NCBI RefSeq assembly: GCF_003443675.1
Contig: NZ_CP031963.1
Location: 5,947,238 to 6,011,237 of the forward strand
Direction of reading: 5' to 3'
Origin: Aquimarina sp. BL5
GTDB taxonomy: Bacteria > Bacteroidota > Bacteroidia > Flavobacteriales > Flavobacteriaceae
Length of the DNA stretch: 64,000 bases
A program made the translations under genes and the position numbers. The notes under the pieces are model-generated. The model did no database searches and was not told where the DNA came from. It saw only the letters and a list, made by a program, of their open reading frames with translations. Positions 27,633 to 36,900 of this stretch are shown here, one piece after another; the first letter of the stretch is position 1, and each line of letters starts with the position of its first letter.

Positions 27633-28825
27633 TGATCGTTAAACTTCTAAATAATATCCTTTCAGGAAACAGAATTCAATCTGTTCAGATCCATTTGGAT
27701 GCTGATCAGAAAGAGTATAGTTTGGTTGAAATTCAGAAGAAAAATAATAACCTGGCTATTATAGAACGATATACTACCCAGAGTTTTGAAGAATTAATAA
27801 CAAAAATCTCTAAAAACAAAGCTGTTATACTCTCAATTACAGGTATGGGAGTATTGTCTAAGAGGGTAAAAAATGATATAGGATACCAATCAAAAATAAT
27901 ATTCAATGCAGATCCCAATGATTTCTATTGGAGTGAGTATAGACAAGAAGAAGAAATTTTTGTTTCTGTAGCCAGAACAAAAATCGTGGATACGGAGATA
28001 GAATTATTCGATAAAGCTCAGATCTCAATAGTTGATTTTACTATTGGTCCTTTTGTTATGACTTCATTGAGTCCTCTTATGGAAGAAAAGGAGGTACATA
28101 CAAAAAATACAATCTTACACTTTAGTAAAGAGTATTCGTTAGTAAATTTTGAAAAAAGAGAAGAACAAGGCATTCTTGAGTATTCGATTGGCGATGAAAC
28201 CCTGTCTAATATGGATATCCTTTGTTTTGCAAATGCACTTAATAATTTATACCCAAATGATGCTATTAGTTCTGAAGCTAATACAATGTCTTCCAGAAAG
28301 GAAGAATTCGCCTTTAAGAAAGCATTTAATATTTTAGGAATTTTTACGCTTTCATTTTTCCTAGTCTCATTATTGATAAGCTATCTTTTACTAGGTCATT
28401 ATCAGGAAGCACATCATAAAATACAGGTTGAATTAGGTCAGCAAAATGTGGCCTATTCTAAATTAGTTTCATTAGAAAAGGACAAAGAGAATAAAGAGGC
28501 GATACTTAAGCAATCTGGCCTTAGTGATAGTAATTTTCTTAGTTTTTATATTGCTGAAATCACTAAAAATGTTCCATCAGAGATTAATTTAAAGATGTTA
28601 AATATTTTTCCAACTACTTCTAAAATAAAAGCAGAACAACGAATCAACTTTAGTAATAACCTTATAGAATTAGAAGGAACAGCTTCTTCTAATGCAGAGT
28701 TTACGTCCTGGATAAAAGAACTTAAAAGAGAACCTTGGATCAATAACTTAGAGATTATTGATTTTCAAAGAGAGAACAGAACGAATTCATTTAAAATCAA
28801 ATTAATACTGAAATTCGATGTTTGA
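27632..28825 (+). CDS. GspL-like (fused PilM/PilN-like) inner-membrane protein
   Basis: This 397-residue protein links the cytosolic ATPase to the periplasmic alignment proteins. Residues 1-225 are cytosolic and strand-rich, with the actin-like fold expected of GspL/PilM (weak similarity, inferred from position and size). A single membrane helix at about 231-253 (FNILGIFTLSFFLVSLLISYLLLG) follows. A periplasmic coiled coil and a PilN-like ferredoxin fold (about 300-397) complete it, with the typical LIELEGTASSNAEFTSWIKEL element. Start overlaps the secretin stop by one base. In type IV pilus systems PilM and PilN are separate; a single chain is the T2SS GspL arrangement. Confidence 0.65.
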   Translation: MIVKLLNNILSGNRIQSVQIHLDADQKEYSLVEIQKKNNNLAIIERYTTQSFEELITKISKNKAVILSITGMGVLSKRVKNDIGYQSKIIFNADPNDFYWSEYRQEEEIFVSVARTKIVDTEIELFDKAQISIVDFTIGPFVMTSLSPLMEEKEVHTKNTILHFSKEYSLVNFEKREEQGILEYSIGDETLSNMDILCFANALNNLYPNDAISSEANTMSSRKEEFAFKKAFNILGIFTLSFFLVSLLISYLLLGHYQEAHHKIQVELGQQNVAYSKLVSLEKDKENKEAILKQSGLSDSNFLSFYIAEITKNVPSEINLKMLNIFPTTSKIKAEQRINFSNNLIELEGTASSNAEFTSWIKELKREPWINNLEIIDFQRENRTNSFKIKLILKFDV

Positions 28826-29345
28826 AAACCTATCATATAAAAAGAAGTTTTTTGCTTTACTAGCCTTGATGTTGGTTTTAGGTATAACCGCATATAAACG
28901 ATCCTTTAGCATGACGCTAGATGCTGCTCAATTATTAGAAGAATCTAAACAGAAGTTAGAGAAAGTAAGTAACTCTCAGCAACGTATTACTAACTTGATT
29001 GCAGAAGTTTCATATTTAGACAAGCTAATAGGTAAGGAGGTGGCAAATCCGGATATAGTTCAGCAGGAAATTCTAAATACATTTACAGAAATAAATACGA
29101 ATACCCAATTAGTAAAACTGGAAGCAATCCATAAAGCCAGTGATGAATATTTTAATATTTATACGAATCGATTGATTCTAACTGGGAATTATGGTGATCT
29201 CCTAAAAACGACCTATAACTACGAAAAAGCTTTTGATTTTTCTAGGGTGGTAAGCCTCCAGTTTTATATTGAAAAAGAACCAAGAACACGAAGAAAAAAA
29301 TTATTTGAACAAATTATATTTCAGAATTATGAAAAAATACGTTAG
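28818..29345 (+). CDS. GspM/PilO-like alignment protein
   Basis: The 175-residue protein has a short cytosolic N-terminus, one membrane helix (residues 10-25, FFALLALMLVLGITAY) and a periplasmic part with a coiled coil (40-85) followed by a small ferredoxin-like fold (90-160). This layout, plus its place after the GspL-like gene, marks it as GspM/PilO, which dimerises with the PilN-like domain. Sequence identity is low, as usual for the family. It overlaps both neighbouring genes. Confidence 0.65.
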   Translation: MFENLSYKKKFFALLALMLVLGITAYKRSFSMTLDAAQLLEESKQKLEKVSNSQQRITNLIAEVSYLDKLIGKEVANPDIVQQEILNTFTEINTNTQLVKLEAIHKASDEYFNIYTNRLILTGNYGDLLKTTYNYEKAFDFSRVVSLQFYIEKEPRTRRKKLFEQIIFQNYEKIR

Positions 29346-30300
29346 TTATATAACCATAGTATGTATAAGCTTTTTTATAGGCTGTGATGATATTATTGAA
29401 GACGATATTACCAATGATTTAGTGACAATTACTGCGCCAGAGGATATGGAACAGATCGAAGGGAATTCGGTACAGTTTAGATGGAATGGAATTGATGGAG
29501 CGGACGAGTATCGAATACAAATCAACAATAAAATTTCAAACAGTGTTATCTTAGATTCTCTTGTTAATACTACTCTTTTTAATTATACTATGAATCCAGG
29601 ATCATATTTATGGAGAGTAAGAGGAGAAAATTTTGCGTATCAGACTGCATATTCTTTTAATTCGGATTTTACTGTAATTCCGTCGATAGACCTTTCTGAT
29701 CAAGTGGTAACGTTAGAGAGCCCTCTTAATGAAGAATTTCTGAATAATACAGATATTACTTTTTCATGGCAACCAATTAGTACGGCTACTTCTTATAAGA
29801 TTAAGATTTCGAAAATAGAGGGAAGTATAGAAACTCTTATTTTCGATAATGAAGGTAATGATATTAATAGTACATCTATAACTATAGGAAATTCTGTGAT
29901 ACCAGAAGACGCTAGATATAAATGGGAAATACAGGCTATAAATGCTTCAAGTATGACCATGTTTTTTTCGAATTTCTTTTCTATAGATACTCAGAATCCT
30001 CCAGAACCAGTTTTGACAGAGCCTACTACAGGTCAGACCGGTTCTGTAAATCAGGAAATCAGTTTTAAATGGACGTATACGGATACAGGAGCGATAACAT
30101 CGGGAATTACGAGTAAAATCCAGATAGCTACTGATGATAGTTTTAACAACGTTATAGAAACAAATTCTAATCCACTAACTACGAACGAGTATACATTTAC
30201 TTTTACAGTAGCAGACACTTATTTTTGGAAAGTAAAGGGAGAAGATGATGCAGGAAATTCAGGTGAGTTTAGTGAAGCAAATCAAATAATTATTAATTAA
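29329..30300 (+). CDS. Lipoprotein with fibronectin-type III-like repeats
   Basis: The ATG at 29329 gives a clean lipoprotein signal (ISFFIGC lipobox, Cys near residue 19) and a protein of 323 residues. After an acidic spacer come three beta-sandwich repeats of about 90 residues (starting near 30, 125 and 225), with the FN3-like pattern IQFRWNGIDGADEYRIQI, ITFSWQPISTATSYKIKI and ISFKWTYTDTGAITSGI. The following gene is GspC/PilP-like. I infer an outer-membrane lipoprotein that could act as a pilotin or a carbohydrate-binding partner of the secretin. It is unlike known pilotins, so this is uncertain. Confidence 0.65.
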   Translation: MKKYVSYITIVCISFFIGCDDIIEDDITNDLVTITAPEDMEQIEGNSVQFRWNGIDGADEYRIQINNKISNSVILDSLVNTTLFNYTMNPGSYLWRVRGENFAYQTAYSFNSDFTVIPSIDLSDQVVTLESPLNEEFLNNTDITFSWQPISTATSYKIKISKIEGSIETLIFDNEGNDINSTSITIGNSVIPEDARYKWEIQAINASSMTMFFSNFFSIDTQNPPEPVLTEPTTGQTGSVNQEISFKWTYTDTGAITSGITSKIQIATDDSFNNVIETNSNPLTTNEYTFTFTVADTYFWKVKGEDDAGNSGEFSEANQIIIN

Positions 30301-30788
30301 TGCAAAAGAAAAAGATTAATAAAGCTTTGATTATTGCAGTTGCTCTGATTTGGGGAGTGGTTATTTATAAGTTTGCCGCTCCATATTTTTTAACCAATGA
30401 TATGGTAGTTACAGCAGATGCTCTTGTTAGTCCGCCCAAAATATTCTTAAGAAAGAAGGATACTTTTAATCTAAATATACCAGATAGGGATCCTTTTTTA
30501 GGGAAAATAATAAGTAAAAGAAAGACTACAGTATCTGTTCCCTCTAGATCTCAAAAGAAGTCACGATCTAAAACAGTTGTAGCCAAGAATTGGCCCAGAA
30601 TTGAATACTTAGGTTTTATAAAATCAAAGGAGAGTAAGTCCCGATTAGGATTGTTACGAGTAAATGGTGTTTTAAAAAGAGTGCGTAATGGAGCTGATAT
30701 ACAAGGCGTGAAAGTCAAAACTATTTCTCAAGATAAGATAACCCTTCAATTCCAAAAAGACATCAAAGATTTCCTGAAATCCAATTAA
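30300..30788 (+). CDS. GspC/PilP-like protein
   Basis: This 162-residue protein has a membrane helix at residues 8-26 (ALIIAVALIWGVVIYKFA), a basic, flexible linker, and an HR-like beta-domain (about 95-150, with IEYLGFIKSKESKSRLGLLRV and NGADIQGVKVKTISQDKITL). In GspC/PilP this domain docks on the secretin N0 domain. It ends the secretion operon: a strong terminator lies 70 bp downstream. The call rests on position, topology and the HR-like pattern, not on strong motifs. Confidence 0.65.
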   Translation: MQKKKINKALIIAVALIWGVVIYKFAAPYFLTNDMVVTADALVSPPKIFLRKKDTFNLNIPDRDPFLGKIISKRKTTVSVPSRSQKKSRSKTVVAKNWPRIEYLGFIKSKESKSRLGLLRVNGVLKRVRNGADIQGVKVKTISQDKITLQFQKDIKDFLKSN

Positions 30789-30857
30789 TAGATTATTGTT
30801 TTTTTGCTGAATGTAATGGAAAATACTTAGTATATATTTCATAATATATATACTATT

Positions 30858-30896
30858 AAAAAGGCTTTGATACGCTAAGATGTGTCAAGGCTTTTT
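30858..30896 (+). terminator. Intrinsic terminator of the secretion operon
   Basis: A 15-bp stem with one bulged G and three G-U pairs (30858-30873 with 30882-30896) is flanked by A5 and T5 runs. It separates the secretion operon from the giant surface-protein locus. The rest of the gap (30897-31197) holds a GGTAACA motif and the promoter at 31172, and no credible gene. Confidence 0.8.
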
Positions 30897-31171
30897 CTGT
30901 AATATAGTTTTTTTGAAAAAAAATGAATTTTCACGGTAACATTTGAATTGTTAAAGACACAAACTTATAGAGAAAAGTAAAATACTTTATTATCTCTTTA
31001 ATATTGGGATGATAAAATATTACTAATTAATGATAATAAACTGGGAGATATTAATTTATAGGGTTTTGGAAGAATTTTTGGAAGAATCGTATGTTTTTAA
31101 GCAAATTATTAATAAACAATTAAATGTTAAAAAGTTTACGGTTTTAGCTTACTATTTTGATTTCTTTAACA

Positions 31172-31179
31172 TATATTTG
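31172..31179 (+). promoter_or_regulatory. -7 box (TATATTTG) of the OmpH-like gene
   Basis: An exact TAnnTTTG match sits 18 bp before the ATG at 31198. It argues that the longer reading frame upstream (ATG at 31030) is untranslated leader. Confidence 0.5.
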
Positions 31180-31197
31180 CCCTCCCAAAATAAAAAA

Positions 31198-31719
31198 ATG
31201 ACCATCTTGAAAAAAAATTACACTACTCTGTTGGTAATTTGCAATATCTTGCTTTTAATTACCATATTCACTTTATTTTCATTTTGTTTTTTAAGTAGAT
31301 CCGAATCAAACATTGTCTATGTTGACAATGTTACATTGTTTAATGGATTTAATATGTCCAAAGACCTTGGAAAGATCAATAATGAGAAAATTACAAAACA
31401 AAAGAAAAAATTAGATAGTCTGTATACCATCTATTCAATCTTCAAAGAACAGAAGAATACAGAAAAAGCTACATCACTAGAAATTCAGTTGCGATCGGAG
31501 GATCAGGAATTAAGAAAAATCAACGAATATTTTTCTAATGATGTGAGCCAACAAGTCTGGAACCGATTAAATCAATACATAAAGGAATACGGAGAAGCAA
31601 ATGAATATAAAATCATCCTAGGAACTCAAGGTAATGGTAACATTATGTTTGCTGAGGATGGAATCGATATTACAGAAAAAATATTAGAATACGCTAATAA
31701 TAAATACGAAGGGAATTAA
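31198..31719 (+). CDS. OmpH/Skp-like membrane-anchored chaperone
   Basis: Starting at the ATG 31198, the 173-residue protein has one N-terminal membrane helix (about 9-31). The periplasmic OmpH-like body follows: YVDNVTLFNGFNMSKDLG near 40, a Lys/Glu-rich coiled coil (60-120) and the closing YKIILGTQGNGNIMFAEDGIDITE segment, whose strand pattern is that of Skp-family trimers. Skp is a chaperone for outer-membrane and exported proteins. Unlike Skp it stays membrane-anchored. It opens the giant-protein locus, so a role in keeping those proteins soluble in the periplasm is a reasonable guess. Confidence 0.7.
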   Translation: MTILKKNYTTLLVICNILLLITIFTLFSFCFLSRSESNIVYVDNVTLFNGFNMSKDLGKINNEKITKQKKKLDSLYTIYSIFKEQKNTEKATSLEIQLRSEDQELRKINEYFSNDVSQQVWNRLNQYIKEYGEANEYKIILGTQGNGNIMFAEDGIDITEKILEYANNKYEGN

Positions 31720-31769
31720 AAAATATTGGAATTAATAGTTGCGTATGTACGCCAGTTAAAAGAGAATTT

Positions 31770-33173
31770 ATGAGAATGATAACTACTAAATTGTTTGCGG
31801 TATTTGTATTTACATCAATTACCACTTTTGCACAAAATAACACAACAAATGAAGGGGTGAACTCTGGAGAACAAGGGGATAATAATAGTTTTTTTGGAGT
31901 AAATTCTGGACGTAATAATACAGCTAATAATAATAGCTTTTTCGGTGCAAACTCGGGTCAGAGCAACACTATAGGACAAACAAATGTTTTTGTAGGGAGA
32001 AATTCTGGTCGTAATAATATAGAAGGAAGTAATAATGTTTTTACAGGTAATGCGGCTGGATTCAATAATGCTTCTGGAAATTTTAATACATTTTTAGGAA
32101 CCTTTGCCGGTAGGGAGAACATCGAAGGAAGAAGAAATGTTTTTATAGGTGGAAATGCTGGAAGAAATTCTATAGGGAATGCAAATATCCTTATTGGATA
32201 TAGAGCTGGTTTTAATGAAACTGGAAACAATAAATTAATTATTGAAAATTCGGATTCAGATACTCCTTTAATCTACGGAGATTTCGCTACAGATCAATTG
32301 GGAATTAATACCAATACCATTCCTGAGGGGTATAATTTTGCTGTGGGTGGTGGTGCTAGTATTAGTGAAGATCTTGACGCTAATAGTGTTACGATAGGAG
32401 TAAGTGAAATTGCTGACAGTAATTGGAGACGACTCCAAATTGGTCGGGAAATTGAACCAGGTAGAAGAAATTTTAATTTTGTAGTTTCTCCGAATTCAGA
32501 AACCACAGAATATTTAGCGTTTGGTATAAGTGATAAAAATAAAATAAGTAGGCAAAGTAATTATTTTAGAGATGATTTTTCCAGAATTTCCTATATGAGT
32601 AATAGGAATCAATATTTTTTCACATTAGATCATAATGATAGAGAAGGGCAAAATCAGGCAGCGATACAAATGCCTCTGGAAAACTCTAAAATTGTAATTG
32701 CTGGATTTGGAGATTATTTAGAAGATCAAGGACATAAATTAATTGTAAAAGACGGTACTGCATTGATTGAAAATGCTATTTATACAAATGGACGAATAGC
32801 CATCGGTACTACAGAAGATGATCCAGGGTATGCGCTTACAGTAAAAGGAAAAGTGCACGTTCAAGAAGTAAAGGTTGACCTTTTGGGGGTTCTTGCACCG
32901 GATTATGTATTCTATGAAGACTACAAATTAAAAACTTTAGAACAAGTTGAAGATTATATTGATCAAGAAGGACACTTGCCTAATATTCCATCTGCATCAG
33001 AAATGGAAAAAGAAGGTGTGAACCTTAAAGAGATGAATATGAAATTGCTGGAGAAAGTCGAAGAACTTACGTTATATACTATTGCACAAGAAAAAGCAAT
33101 AAGAGAACAGCGAGAAGCAAATAATACATTAGAAAAACGTTTGCAAAAATTGGAGGAGCTACTAAAGCAATAA
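31770..33173 (+). CDS. Adhesin-like repeat protein with tail-fibre-type C-terminus
   Basis: The 467-residue exported protein has a signal peptide (ending TFAQ). At residues 28-150 about eight tandem units carry the pattern NNxFxGxxxGxxN (for example NSFFGVNSGRNN, TNVFVGRNSGRNN, NVFTGNAAGFNN), a left-handed beta-roll reminiscent of trimeric autotransporter heads. The C-terminus from about 365 has the common Bacteroidota closing motif: APDYVFYEDYKLKTLEQVE, HLPNIPSASEME, then LKEMNMKLLEKVEELTLY and a coiled coil to the end. Proteins with this end are usually labelled tail fibre-like. Surface structure is inferred. No autotransporter barrel is present. Confidence 0.75.
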   Translation: MRMITTKLFAVFVFTSITTFAQNNTTNEGVNSGEQGDNNSFFGVNSGRNNTANNNSFFGANSGQSNTIGQTNVFVGRNSGRNNIEGSNNVFTGNAAGFNNASGNFNTFLGTFAGRENIEGRRNVFIGGNAGRNSIGNANILIGYRAGFNETGNNKLIIENSDSDTPLIYGDFATDQLGINTNTIPEGYNFAVGGGASISEDLDANSVTIGVSEIADSNWRRLQIGREIEPGRRNFNFVVSPNSETTEYLAFGISDKNKISRQSNYFRDDFSRISYMSNRNQYFFTLDHNDREGQNQAAIQMPLENSKIVIAGFGDYLEDQGHKLIVKDGTALIENAIYTNGRIAIGTTEDDPGYALTVKGKVHVQEVKVDLLGVLAPDYVFYEDYKLKTLEQVEDYIDQEGHLPNIPSASEMEKEGVNLKEMNMKLLEKVEELTLYTIAQEKAIREQREANNTLEKRLQKLEELLKQ

Positions 33174-33205
33174 TCTCAAATATTTAAATCACAATTTTTA
33201 GAATT

Positions 33206-33799
33206 ATGATATTCAAAAAGGAATATATCTTCTTTTTGATTGGGATTCTTTTGTTTGTATCCTGCCAAAAAGAAAAGATAACACCAGTATCAGATAACGA
33301 ATATAAGCTGTTTAATTTGGAACAAGCTGGTTGGAAATCTAAATCTGTTTCGCATTTATTTTCGGAAATAGAATACAAGGCAACATTGGTTCCATTACAA
33401 TATTATATTCTAAAAAATGAAGGAAGCGACAACTTACAAAAAGTCGATTCCATTTATGAGTCTCTTAAAAATGAGCGAATTATAGAAGTAGAGTTTCAAC
33501 AAGAAAAAGAAGATGACTTACTGAAAGAGATATATACAAACAGAGATTATGAAAGCTCAGTAAAGTATATGTCCTTTTATATAGAGAAAGATTTTAAGGT
33601 AGTCACGCAAAAAGGCGATACAGTCAATTGTTCTGGAGTTACGTTTGAGCGTAATTTCAAAGTTGCACCCTTTAAAAGATTGCTGCTCCATTTTGGTAAT
33701 ATTCCAGAACAAGAAAATATTAAACTGATATATAACGATAATTTATTCGGTAACGGATTAATGAAGTTTAATTTTAAAGAAACACCTATTAAGTTGTAA
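33206..33799 (+). CDS. Lipoprotein of unknown function
   Basis: The 197-residue protein has a lipoprotein signal (hydrophobic 9-17, LFVSC lipobox). The mature part is rich in strands and charged residues and has no recognised domain. It follows the adhesin-like gene by 32 bp in the same direction, which implies co-transcription. A 197-bp gap with an inverted repeat follows. The role is unknown. Confidence 0.6.
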   Translation: MIFKKEYIFFLIGILLFVSCQKEKITPVSDNEYKLFNLEQAGWKSKSVSHLFSEIEYKATLVPLQYYILKNEGSDNLQKVDSIYESLKNERIIEVEFQQEKEDDLLKEIYTNRDYESSVKYMSFYIEKDFKVVTQKGDTVNCSGVTFERNFKVAPFKRLLLHFGNIPEQENIKLIYNDNLFGNGLMKFNFKETPIKL

Positions 33800-33900
33800 T
33801 ACAGTGTGTTGTTTTTAGCAAAAACGAATAAGTACATATTTTTTTAAAAAAGCTCAAAAATAGAGGTAACATTTTGTCTATTAATGGCATTAAATATATA

Positions 33901-33918
33901 CAACAATGATAATTGTTG
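33901..33918 (+). promoter_or_regulatory. Inverted repeat upstream of the SpvB-like gene
   Basis: A perfect 7-bp inverted repeat with a 4-bp spacer (CAACAAT-GATA-ATTGTTG) lies about 80 bp before the ATG at 33997. The 33800-33996 gap also has a GGTAACA motif at 33865. The size suits a regulator-binding site, and no T run follows, so it is unlikely to be a terminator. Confidence 0.35.
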
Positions 33919-33996
33919 GAATGAGATAGATAAAATGATCCTTGTTAGAGATATTTTGATATTAAATAACAAAAATTATAACACAGACTAAGTGAT

Positions 33997-36900
33997 ATGA
34001 TCAATACAATACGAAAGAGTAGGGTAACAAAGGTAATTGCAAGTTATTTGGCAATCCAGATGATAATTCAGATGGCACAGCCTATGCAATTATTTGCATT
34101 GACTAGTGGGCCATCACAACCAGAGTTTAATTCATTTACACCTATTGGGACTTCTGATATGGTGAATTTGTCTTCTGGGAATTTTAATTATAATATCCCG
34201 ATTATGGATGTGGGTGGATATCCATTAAACTTAGCGTATGATTCTGGTGTAACGATGGATCAGGAAGCTTCTTGGACAGGATTAGGTTGGAACCTTAATA
34301 TAGGTCAGATTAATAGACAGGTACGTGGTATTCCGGATGATTTCAAAGGGGATTTGATGGAATATGAGAATAACATGAAACCTAATGTTACGGTGGGTAT
34401 TCATACAGCACTGGATCCACAGGTTTTTGGTATAGAAAAACCAGATGGTGTTGCTAAACCTCCAAAACCCTCGCCTGATGAAGACCCTGTACCAACTATT
34501 AGTATCGGAATGGGGATTAATTATAATAATTATACTGGAATTTCTTTTAAACCATCATTCGGATTGAACTTTCAACTTACGGATAATGTGAAGGTTGGGT
34601 TTGAGGCATCAAGCTCTGCAACAGATGGCGCTACGATAGCTCCTAATGTGAGTGCTAAAGGGGGTAGCAAATCAATTTTTAAAGGTGCAGTAGGAGGAAC
34701 CCTTAATGCAGGAGTATCTTACAATTCTAATCGAGGGTTGACTTCTTTTAATATGTCAGCAAGTATTGATACAAAACCTTTTAAGGTTGGTGAAAATACT
34801 AAAGGTAAGGATGCCGAGAATTCATTTTCTACTAGCGGTTCAGGTAGTATTTCTTTTACAAATCCAACTTGGACTCCACGCAAACGAACTGCGTTTACAG
34901 ATATCAATGGTACGGTAGCAGTTTCTGTTGGTGGAGATATATGGGGATTAGATGGAGAATTTGAGCTTTCTGCAATGGGATCTGTACAAAAAATTAAGGA
35001 TCCAATTAGAACTGAAAAAGCATATGGATATGAATTTACCGGGTTCGCAGAAACGAATGATATCCTTGATTATAATAGAGAAAAAGAGCAGTTAATAGGT
35101 AAAAACACACTAGCATTGCCTACAACTACTTATACATATGATTTATATAGCGTTCAGGGCCAAGGTGCGGGAGGAATGTTTAGACCTTTTCGTTCTCAGG
35201 TAGGACAAATTAACGATGAGTTTATACAAGACGAAAGCGATAGCTTTAGTCTTGGAGTAGAAATAGAACCAGGAACTGGACAACATGTAGGGGTTAATTT
35301 TACAACAGCTCCTTCAGAAAGTCATACAGGTATTTGGAATACAAAAGCATTAAAGCATTTTAAACAAGAAAGGGAAGATACTAGAAAAGGCGATGAAAAA
35401 TTAGATTATGAGCCTGTATATTTTAAATATATCGGAGAACCACGTGTAGATGCAGATCAACAATTATTTACTGATTTAGGAGGATATGATCCAGTTATGT
35501 TTAAAATAGGTGGAAGTAAAAAAAGTTTTAATAAATATGCTGATAACCAGTTTCTAAAAAAAACATATAATGCTGATCTAACGCAAGGAGAATATGCTCC
35601 TCTACCCAGTTTTTCTTCTAAGTTCAAAAGGCAAACTAGGGATGTACGAAATCAGAATGTTCAAAAACTCACTAAAAAAGAACTTAAGGGTTTTTATAAA
35701 AAAGAATATTACAATCAAAGAGTTAATACGAATGCTGCTGCACATCATACGGCAGAGATTAGAGTACAAAACGCAGATGGTTCTACCTATGTATTTGGAG
35801 AAACTGCTTATAATAAAGTAAAAGAGGAAGTTACTTTTACTACAGATAGTAATACGTATAACTGTGCAACCGGATTAGTAACTTATAATCAGGGAGAGAA
35901 TTCTACAGGAAATAGCAGTGGTATCGATAACTTTTTTAGTGGTACAAAAACACCTGCCTATGCACATACGTATCTATTGTCATCTGTGTTATCATCAGAT
36001 TATGAGGATCTTAGCGGTGATGGCCCTACGGATGATGATTTAGGAGCATACACTAATTTTATCTATACGAATAAAGAGGATGCCTACAAATGGAGAGTTC
36101 CTTATAGTAAAGCTCCGAGGCAAGCTTCCTATGATGCAGGTCTTAATACGAGTAGGTCTGATCAAAAAGGAAATTACATTTATGGAGAAAAAGAAATAAA
36201 ATATATTGATAAAATTGTAACAAAAACTCACGTAGCAATTTTTGAATTGTCGCCACGTAAAGATGCTAGAGGAGCTGCAGGAAAAGATGGGGGAATTCCT
36301 TCTTCAGGAAGTCAACAAATGTATAAAATTAATAAAATCCGATTATACTCTAAACCAGAGGCTATAGCAGCAAATATTTTGGATAATGATACAGAGAATG
36401 ATTTACCGATTACTGCAATTAAAACAGCTCATTTTGTATATGATTACTCCCAGTGTAAAAATATAGAGAACAATCATGGAGAGACTCCAGATGAACCTCA
36501 TGAGTTAAGTAATCAGGGTGGTAAATTGACTTTGCAAAAGGTGTATTTTACCTATAGAGAATCTGAAATGGGAAAATATACTCCCTATACTTTTAATTAT
36601 GGAACGGGCGAGTATGTAGATGGGAAATGGGTTCAGGATACCAAGTCAAATCCTGATTATAACATGAAATCGTATGACATATGGGGTAATTATAAGCCTA
36701 ATATTGATGGAGGGTGTAGTACGATAGATCCAATTACAGCTCCAGAATTTCCTTATGTGCAACAAGAAGATCAGCCTCTACAGAATTCATATGCATCTGC
36801 CTGGACATTAACATCTATTGATTTACCATCGGGAGGGCGAATGGAAATGGAATATGAAACAGATGATTATCAGTATGTTCAGGACAGAAAAGCGATGCAA

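Noticed and set aside
30789..31197. Reading frame extended upstream of the OmpH-like gene to an ATG at 31030
   Set aside because: The extension has no domain and contains an exact TAnnTTTG box 18 bp before ATG 31198, so it is better seen as promoter and leader.
33577..33837. Minus-strand frame at the end of the lipoprotein gene
   Set aside because: It overlaps a well-supported plus-strand lipoprotein and shows no start context or motif.
33800..33850. Short GTTTTT-AGC-AAAAAC hairpin after the lipoprotein gene
   Set aside because: The 6-bp AT-only stem is too weak to be called a terminator in such AT-rich DNA.
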